DNA of 64,000 nt from Streptomyces sp. Ag109_O5-10. Its GTDB lineage: Bacteria; Actinomycetota; Actinomycetes; Streptomycetales; Streptomycetaceae. The first letter of the stretch is position 1. Each line of letters begins with the position of its first letter. The position numbers were made by a program, and so were the translations under genes. Shown piece by piece: positions 58,826 to 64,000 of the stretch. Below the pieces are notes generated by a model. It worked only from the letters and a program-made list of their open reading frames with translations, was not told where the DNA came from and did no database searches. The stretch covers positions 5,208,001 to 5,272,000 of the forward strand of contig NZ_FNTQ01000001.1 in NCBI RefSeq assembly GCF_900105755.1. The letters are read 5' to 3'.

Positions 58826-60300
58826 GCGAGGCGGGCGGGGCGGCCGAGGCGGCGGACGGGCAGCGGCTGTTCGTCGGGGGGCGGTGGGTGGATCCCGACG
58901 ACGGGTACTACGAGGTCGTCGACCCGGCGACCGAGGAGACCGTGGGCTGGGCGCCGGAGGCCTCGCGGGAGCAGGTGCTGGCGGCCTGTGCGGCCGCCCG
59001 GGAGGCGTTCGACGGCTGGTCGCGGACGCCGGCGGGGGAGCGGGCGGCGGTGCTGGGCCGGGCCGCCGACTTCATCCGCGGGCGGCTGGGCCCGTACGCG
59101 GACCTCGCCCGCGCCGAGACGGGCGCGACCACCGGCACCGCCCGCGCGATGCAGGTGGGGGTGGCGGTGGCCCGGTTCCGCCGGTACGCGACCGTCGAAC
59201 CGGCCGAGTGGGCGATCCCGCCGCAGATCAACGAGGCCGGGCCGATGGGGAAGGCGGGCGTGATGGGCGCGCTCGCCGTGCGTCAGCCGGTCGGGGTGGT
59301 CAGCTGCATCACCTCGTACAACAACCCGTGGGCCAACCCGGCGGGCAAGATCGCGCCGGCGCTCGCGATGGGCAACACGGTGGTGGTGAAACCGGCCCCC
59401 CAGGATCCGCTCTCTGTCTACCGGATGGCGGAGGCGCTGGCTGCGGCGGGCGCACCGCCGGGCGTGGTGAACGTCGTCTCCGGCCGGTCCACCGGTGTCG
59501 GCGAGGCCGCCGTGGCCTCCCCCGACGTCGACATGGTGAGCTTCACCGGCTCCACCGCCGTCGGACAGCGCATCGCCGAGGTGTGCGGGCGGGACATGAA
59601 ACGCCAGTTGATGGAGCTGGGCGGCAAGGGCGCGGCGGTCGTCTTCGACGACGCGGACGTCGCCTCGGCGGTGGCCGGGATCGGCACCACCTTCTCCTTC
59701 TACAGCGGGCAGATCTGTACGGCGCCCACCCGGGTGCTGGTGCAGCGCGGGCTGTACGAGCGGCTGGTGGACCAACTGGGTGCCTGTGCCGGACGGTTGA
59801 AGGTGGGCGATCCGGCCGCGCCGGACACGGTGGTCGGGCCGCTGATCACCGCCGAGCACCGGGCGCGCGTCGAGTCGTACGTCGAACTCGGCAGGAAGGA
59901 GGGCGCGGTGGTGGTGACCGGCGGTGAACGCCCGCCGCTGGAGCGGGGTTTCTTCGTGTCCCCCACCCTCCTCGCCGACTGCACGAACGACATGCGGGTG
60001 GCCCGCGAGGAGATCTTCGGCCCGGTCGTCTCCGTCGTCCCCTTCGACGACGAGGAGGAGGGCATCGCCCTCGCCAACGACTCCGACTACGGCCTCATCG
60101 ACTACGTCTGGTCCGGGGACGTGGCCCGTGCCTTCCGGGTGGCGCGGCGGCTGCGGGCGGGCGGGGTCGGGATCAACACCGTCGGGCGGAACATGGAGGC
60201 GCCGTTCGGGGGGTTCAAGAAGAGCGGGGTGGGCCGGGACGTGGGCTCCTACGCCCTGCACGCCTACAGCGAGGTGCAGGCGGTCGTCTGGCCGGGGTGA
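58822..60300 (+). CDS. Aldehyde dehydrogenase
   Basis: A 492-aa NAD(P)-dependent aldehyde dehydrogenase. Catalytic Glu265 lies in MELGGKG and the nucleophile Cys299 in SGQICTAPT; the SFTGSTAVG cofactor turn, EEIFGPVVSV and PFGGFKKSGVGRD are intact. It converts an aldehyde to the acid (or CoA ester). It is coupled to the deacylase-like gene through GTGA, and the aldehyde may come from the zinc dehydrogenase type of reaction. The substrate is unknown. Confidence 0.92.
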   Translation: MSEAGGAAEAADGQRLFVGGRWVDPDDGYYEVVDPATEETVGWAPEASREQVLAACAAAREAFDGWSRTPAGERAAVLGRAADFIRGRLGPYADLARAETGATTGTARAMQVGVAVARFRRYATVEPAEWAIPPQINEAGPMGKAGVMGALAVRQPVGVVSCITSYNNPWANPAGKIAPALAMGNTVVVKPAPQDPLSVYRMAEALAAAGAPPGVVNVVSGRSTGVGEAAVASPDVDMVSFTGSTAVGQRIAEVCGRDMKRQLMELGGKGAAVVFDDADVASAVAGIGTTFSFYSGQICTAPTRVLVQRGLYERLVDQLGACAGRLKVGDPAAPDTVVGPLITAEHRARVESYVELGRKEGAVVVTGGERPPLERGFFVSPTLLADCTNDMRVAREEIFGPVVSVVPFDDEEEGIALANDSDYGLIDYVWSGDVARAFRVARRLRAGGVGINTVGRNMEAPFGGFKKSGVGRDVGSYALHAYSEVQAVVWPG

Positions 60301-60493
60301 GGCGTCAACTCGGGCTGTTCTCTTGCCCTTTGGGGCGGAGAAACCTTACGGGGGGACAAAGAACGGGCAACCCGCTTCGCGTCGGGGCCGCGCGTCCGTA
60401 ACGTCCGGGGGACAAGGGGGACGGCCCGTTTCCGGTTCGACGCGGTCCGCTCCCTTCCCTGAGCACGCACGGATCCCGTTCGGAGCCCCCCTC

Positions 60494-61045
60494 ATGAAGC
60501 ACGTCAAGAGAATCGCCCTGACCACCACGGCCGTCGTCGCCGCGGCCGCCGCGAGCCTGCTGGGCACGACCGCCGTCCAGGCCTACTCCGCACGGCCCGC
60601 CCACCTCCCGGCCGTGCACGCGCCCGCCGCGCTCGCCGTGCCCGACGGCAACAAGCTGACCGGCGTCTACTCCGCGCACGGCGTGCAGACCTACACCTGC
60701 ACCGACGGCGCCTGGAAGCTTCTGGAGCCCGCCGCCACCCTGTCCGACAAGCGGGACCGCGCCCACCGTCCGGTCGCCCTGCACTCCCGTGGCCCGGTCT
60801 GGGTCTCCACGGTCGACGGCAGCGCCGTCAACGCCGCCGCAGTCGCCACCTCGGCGAAGGACGGCGCCGTCCCCGAGCTGCTCCTGAAGGCCACGGCCAC
60901 CCGCGGCGCCGGGACGTTCGAGGGCGTCACCTACGTGCAGCGCCTGGACACCGAGGGCGGCGTGGCGCCGGCGGCGGCGTGCACCGGCACGGACCAGATC
61001 TCGGTGCCGTACTCGGCCACGTACGCGTTCTACAAGGCGAGCTGA
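60494..61045 (+). CDS. Secreted DUF3455-like protein
   Basis: A 183-aa exported protein with a Sec signal (MKHVKRIALTTTAVVAAAAA... cleaved near VQAYS). The mature part has TYTCTDGAWKLLEPAATL, GPVWVSTVDGSAV, VPELLLKATATRGAGTFEGV, TYVQRLDTEGG and a final VPYSATYAFY, the pattern of DUF3455. Function is unknown; homologues are widespread in fungi and actinobacteria. ATG at 60494; no clear ribosome site. The leader 60301-60493 contains two GGGGGACAA repeats. Confidence 0.85.
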   Translation: MKHVKRIALTTTAVVAAAAASLLGTTAVQAYSARPAHLPAVHAPAALAVPDGNKLTGVYSAHGVQTYTCTDGAWKLLEPAATLSDKRDRAHRPVALHSRGPVWVSTVDGSAVNAAAVATSAKDGAVPELLLKATATRGAGTFEGVTYVQRLDTEGGVAPAAACTGTDQISVPYSATYAFYKAS

Positions 61046-61085
61046 GCACCGCCGCTCCGCTGGATGCGCCGCGACAGGTCATCGG

Positions 61086-61590
61086 TCGGCCGCGGCGCCG
61101 TCGTGGCTGGTCGCGCAGTTCCCCGCGCCCCTTCGGGGGCGCTGTTGTTCGCTGAGCGGTGCGGTTCGGTGGGGGTGCGGGGGTCTGTCGTGGGTTGGCT
61201 GCGGCGGTGTTGTGGCTGGTCGCGCAGTTTCCCGCGCCCCTTCGGGGGGCTTTGCTGCTCGGTGAGCGGCTCGGTTCGCTGGATGCGCCGCGGCAGGCCG
61301 TCGGTCGGCCGCGGCGTCGTCGTGGCTGGTCGCGCAGTTCCCCGCGCCCCTTCGGGGGCGCTGTTGTTCGCTGAGCGGTGCGGTGCGGTTCGGTGGGGGT
61401 GCGGGGGTCTGTCGTGGGTTGGCTGCGGCGGTGTTGTGGCTGGTCGCGCAGTTCCCCGCGCCCCTTCGGGGGGCGCTCCTGCTCGGTGAGCGGTGCGGTT
61501 CGGTGGGGGTGCCGGGGTCTGTCGTGGGATGGCTGCGGTGGTGTTGTGGCTGGTCGCGCGGTTTCTCGTGCCGCTTTGGGGGTGCTGTTG
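61086..61590. repeat. Satellite array D: five units of about 110 bp around the core
   Basis: TGGCTGGTCGCGCAGTT-type cores start at 61104, 61213, 61323, 61437 and 61547 (spacing 109, 110, 114, 110), each followed by CCCCGCGCCCCTTCGGGG or a decayed version. Spacers contain GCTGAGCGGTGCGGTTCG. It fills the gap between DUF3455 and the F420-type gene. Confidence 0.88.
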
Positions 61591-61591
61591 T

Positions 61592-61978
61592 TCAGTTGGT
61601 CAGGTCGACCCTGATGGTCAGGAGTTGCGTGCCCAGTGCCTTGACCGCCGCGCTGTTTCCCCTGGGGAGGGTGCGCAGCCGGGCGATCGGGTCGTCGTCG
61701 GGGAGGAGGTGGGCGGTGCCGGAGTGCCACCGCCCGCCGATCCGGACGCGGACCCGCGGGTCGGCCTGGATGTTGCGCACGTACTGGGACTTCGTCCCGA
61801 ACTCCGACACCAGCCAGAAGCTCTCCCCGACCCGGCGCCCGCCCAGCGGCGTCCGGCGCGGCCGGCCGGAGACCCGGCCGGTGGTCTCCAGCAGGGTCTG
61901 GAAGGGCATCAGGCGGGTCAGCGGGTTGGCGACGTACCGCTGGAACGCGGTGGTGGCACGGAATCTGCGGTCGGACAT
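61592..61978 (-). CDS. Deazaflavin (F420)-dependent nitroreductase-family protein
   Basis: A 128-aa DUF385/Ddn-type protein: LETTGRVSGRPRRTPLGGRR, a VSEFGTKSQYVRNIQADP segment and a RVRIGGRWHSG strand. It is a distant paralogue of the protein at 34285. It likely reduces an unknown substrate with F420H2. The ATG at 61978 follows GAGGA, and it is divergent from the phosphatase-like gene. Confidence 0.83.
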   Translation of the reverse strand: MSDRRFRATTAFQRYVANPLTRLMPFQTLLETTGRVSGRPRRTPLGGRRVGESFWLVSEFGTKSQYVRNIQADPRVRVRIGGRWHSGTAHLLPDDDPIARLRTLPRGNSAAVKALGTQLLTIRVDLTN

Positions 61979-62058
61979 GATTCCTCGGCTCTCTCTTTCG
62001 CCGTCATGCGGCGCCGGTGTCTTCTTCAATGTCTCTCACGCGTACCCGACGAGAGACG

Positions 62059-62898
62059 GTGGGCCCCGTGCGGATCATGACCTGGAACCTGTGGTGGCGG
62101 TTCGGACCCTGGGCCGAACGGCAGAAGGCGATCCTCGCCGTGCTGCGTGAACTGCGGCCGGACGTGGTCGGCCTGCAGGAGGTGTGGGCGGCGGGCGGCG
62201 AGAACCTCGCCGAATGGCTGGCCGGCGAACTCGGCCTGCACTGGGCCTGGGCCGCCTCCCCGGCCTCCGAGCGCTGGCAGCGGCGGATCGGGGAGCCCGG
62301 CGTCGAGATCGGCAACGCGGTGCTGAGCCGCTGGCCGGTGCTGGAGAGCGAGGCGCTGCGCCTCCCGGCACCGCCGGACCTCGACGACGGACGCCTCGCT
62401 CTCTACGCCCGCCTCGCCGCCCCCGCCCACCCCGTCCCCTTCTTCACCGTCCACCTCACCTCGCAGCTGCACCTGTCGGCCGTACGCGGCGAACAGGTCA
62501 CCGCGTTGGCCGGGTTCGTCGCCGCCCACCGCGCCGGCACCGGCTTCCCGCCCGTCGTCACCGGGGACTTCAACGCCTGGCCGGACTCCGACGAGGTCCG
62601 CCGGTTCGGCGGGGTTCGCACCGCGCCGGTGGTACCCGGCCAGGTCTTCTTCGACGCCTGGGAGTACGCCGATCCGGCCGCCCCCTCCGCCACCTGGGAC
62701 AACGCCAACCCGTACGTCGCGCCGGGTCTCGGCCCCAGTGTCCGCGTCGACTACATCCACGTCGGCGCCCCGTCCGGCCCCGGCGGCATCGGTACGGTGC
62801 TGGCCGTACGGCGGGCCGGGGACGGTCCGGTCGACGGGGTGTGGCCTTCGGACCACGCGGCGGTCGTGGCGGACCTGGCGGACGGGTCACCCCGCTGA
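62059..62898 (+). CDS. Endonuclease/exonuclease/phosphatase-family protein
   Basis: A 279-aa EEP-fold hydrolase. Metal and catalytic motifs are TWNLW (Asn), GLQEVW (Glu), TGDFNAWPDS (Asp, Asn), VDYIHV (Asp) and SDHAAVVADL (His). The family covers DNases, sphingomyelinases and inositol phosphatases; no signal peptide is seen, so an intracellular nucleic acid or phosphodiester substrate is possible. Start taken at GTG 62059; GTG 62068 is also possible. Confidence 0.88.
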   Translation: MGPVRIMTWNLWWRFGPWAERQKAILAVLRELRPDVVGLQEVWAAGGENLAEWLAGELGLHWAWAASPASERWQRRIGEPGVEIGNAVLSRWPVLESEALRLPAPPDLDDGRLALYARLAAPAHPVPFFTVHLTSQLHLSAVRGEQVTALAGFVAAHRAGTGFPPVVTGDFNAWPDSDEVRRFGGVRTAPVVPGQVFFDAWEYADPAAPSATWDNANPYVAPGLGPSVRVDYIHVGAPSGPGGIGTVLAVRRAGDGPVDGVWPSDHAAVVADLADGSPR

Positions 62899-63011
62899 AG
62901 AGCCCGAGCCCGACAGGCAGGCTTTCGGCGAGCTGACAGCCCGCGATCCGACGGTGGTCCACCGCGTACCCGCGGCCCGGTGCGGGGCCGCGCGGATGGG
63001 ACGATGCCCCG

Positions 63012-63623
63012 GTGAGCCACTTCTCGTACGAGCCCATAGATCCTGGCCGGCCCCGGCCACGGCTCCCGGAGCCCCGGCCGGCCGAGCCCGGGCGGTGGCC
63101 CAAGCTGGAGGCCGCGCTCGCGGTGGTCAACCGTGACCTGGCGGCGACCCTGCCGGAGCAGGACGCACTGATCCTGATGGCCGAGCCGCCGCAGGAGTCC
63201 CCGCCCCCGGGCGCGGTCGACCGGGGGCGCATCTACGTGGCGATGCCCGACGGCCGTTGGCAGGGCAACCAGGTGAACGCGCACGACCCCGAGGAGGGCG
63301 ACCCGCTGGAGCCGGACGACGCGGACACGGTCCTCACCGCGGTCGCGGACGCCGCGCAGGAGACCGTCATGGAGCTGCTCTGGCAGGTCTGGCCGGTCTG
63401 CTGGGAACACAAGACCGGGATGCACGTCCGTCCCGCGGGAACCGCCGACGACAGGTACCCGGGCGCGACGGGCGCTTCCGGCCCACCGGTGTGGTGGTGC
63501 CGGGGCGGCCGGGAGGGCGGCGGTCACGACGTCGCCGCGGTCGGCGAACTGGCCGCCACCCTGCCGGGGAAGCAGCGGCGCGCGCTGCGGCGCGGCGAGC
63601 GCCGACGGGACGGCCGCCGCTAG
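63012..63623 (+). CDS. Hypothetical protein, 203 aa
   Basis: A Streptomyces-type hypothetical. The N-terminal ~30 residues are Pro/Arg-rich; the middle (NRDLAATLPEQDALILMAEP, IYVAMPDGRWQGNQ, VLTAVADAAQETVMELLWQVWPVC) looks like a small globular alpha/beta domain, and VWWCRGGREGGGHDVA follows. No catalytic motif recognised. The GTG start is at 63012. Confidence 0.65.
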   Translation: MSHFSYEPIDPGRPRPRLPEPRPAEPGRWPKLEAALAVVNRDLAATLPEQDALILMAEPPQESPPPGAVDRGRIYVAMPDGRWQGNQVNAHDPEEGDPLEPDDADTVLTAVADAAQETVMELLWQVWPVCWEHKTGMHVRPAGTADDRYPGATGASGPPVWWCRGGREGGGHDVAAVGELAATLPGKQRRALRRGERRRDGRR

Positions 63624-63644
63624 TCGCTCCGCCGGCGGCGCCGT

Positions 63645-63712
63645 GTTCCGGCCGCGGCGCCGCCGTGGCTGGTCGCGCGGTTCCTCGCGCCCCTCGGGGG
63701 CGTGGCTCACCG
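63645..63712. repeat. Single diverged copy of the dispersed core
   Basis: GCGCCGCCGTGGCTGGTCGC with GGTTCCTCGCGCCCCTCGGG follows, between convergent genes; its short inverted halves could act as a terminator. Confidence 0.6.
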
Positions 63713-64000
63713 CCCCAGGAAGATCGGGTTGGTCAGTGCCGCCAGGGCGCCGGGGACCGGGCCCGCCGCCGTCTCGTGGCGGATCTCCGCGCGGACGTAC
63801 GCCGCGTACGACGGCGTCGTCCGCCACTCCACCACCCCCGACCCGGTCACCGGCAGCGGGTCGCTGGTGAGGAGGACGCCCTCGTCGGTGATGAGGCGGA
63901 CCGTGCAGCGCGGCACGCCGGAGGCCTCCAGGCGGACGGTCACCGGGGTGTCGGGGGCGACGGCCAGGCGTTCACCGATGCCCGCCCGCTCGCCGCGGCC
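63707..64000 (-). CDS. C-terminal part of a CehA/McbA-type metallohydrolase (partial)
   Basis: Reading from the right edge on the minus strand, about 97 residues remain up to the stop. The end segment CTVRLITDEG, VEWRTTPSYAAYVRAEIRH and GALAALTNPIFLGR is the usual C-terminal tail of PHP-domain CehA/McbA-family proteins in actinobacteria. The metal-binding part lies beyond the window. Inferred function: metal-dependent phosphoesterase or carbamate hydrolase. Confidence 0.72.
   Translation of the reverse strand, partial: GRGERAGIGERLAVAPDTPVTVRLEASGVPRCTVRLITDEGVLLTSDPLPVTGSGVVEWRTTPSYAAYVRAEIRHETAAGPVPGALAALTNPIFLGR

Noticed and set aside
17829..60300. Complete steroid degradation cluster
   Set aside because: SCP2-thiolase/DUF35, SDR and P450 genes are suggestive, but no 3-ketosteroid dehydrogenase, extradiol dioxygenase or mce transport genes are present.
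60301..60493. ECF-sigma promoter before the DUF3455 gene
   Set aside because: GGGGGACAA repeats are visible but no matching -35/-10 pair could be argued.
1..64000. tRNA or rRNA genes
   Set aside because: No cloverleaf-type segment or rRNA-like stretch was recognised in reading the intergenic regions.

Overview
The window is high-GC actinomycete DNA, almost certainly from a Streptomyces chromosome. It has GC-rich third codon positions, many GTG starts, Streptomyces-type intergenic repeats, an IS481 remnant, and recognisable afsK, afsR and afsS genes, the serine/threonine-kinase cascade that controls antibiotic production in Streptomyces. No rRNA, tRNA, CRISPR array or prophage was seen.

Layout. 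1-5.6 kb: the tail of an anti-sigma-type ATPase, a cyclase-family hydrolase divergent from an SDR, then an acyl-CoA dehydrogenase and a zinc alcohol dehydrogenase. 5.4-17.8 kb: a GlxA/MFS pair, two PucR-type regulators around membrane proteins, an operon of hydrolase, pyruvate-oxidase-like enzyme and catalase-like protein, and a flavin reductase. 17.8-34.7 kb: acyl-CoA catabolic genes (crotonase, ADP-forming-type acyl-CoA synthetase, DUF35 protein, SCP2-type thiolase, acyl-CoA dehydrogenase) mixed with FAD oxidoreductases, two GNATs, a ferredoxin/reductase/P450 set whose reductase looks broken, and a secreted expansin-like protein. 35-42 kb: a secreted tannase/feruloyl-esterase-like enzyme, LysE/Lrp, a TetR regulator, a VOC protein in the kbpA position, and afsK. 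43-47 kb: a tightly coupled thiolase-DUF35-crotonase operon divergent from an AMP-forming acyl-CoA ligase. 47-52.5 kb: a small non-autonomous element, an IS481 remnant, a lipoprotein, afsS-like and afsR. 52.8-60.3 kb: amidohydrolases, two luciferase-like (LLM) oxidoreductases, an SDR and an aldehyde dehydrogenase. 60.5-64 kb: ordinary secreted, F420-type and hydrolase genes.

How it fits together. Thirteen copies of a 17-bp palindrome (consensus tCTGACGGWNCGTCAGa) stand in front of nearly every acyl-CoA or oxidoreductase transcription unit from 1.5 to 55.8 kb, often within a few bases of the start codon. A weaker copy overlaps the start codon of the TetR gene at 38.3-38.9 kb, which makes that protein the best candidate for a regional repressor sensing an acyl-CoA. 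Because this TetR gene lies beside kbpA/afsK, and afsS/afsR sit within the same catabolic block, acyl-CoA catabolism and the AfsK-AfsR-AfsS antibiotic switch are physically interleaved. The substrate is unknown. SCP2-type thiolase plus DUF35 modules resemble steroid side-chain retro-aldolases, but no sterane ring-opening genes are present.

Non-coding structure is unusually rich. There are two identical 169-bp MITE-like elements flanked by CTAG, where CTAG is also the stop codon of the neighbouring genes. A related 198-bp element has different ends but shares an almost identical 23-nt hairpin loop on an unrelated stem. Several satellite arrays are built on the same core, and there is a 24-unit 7-bp satellite.
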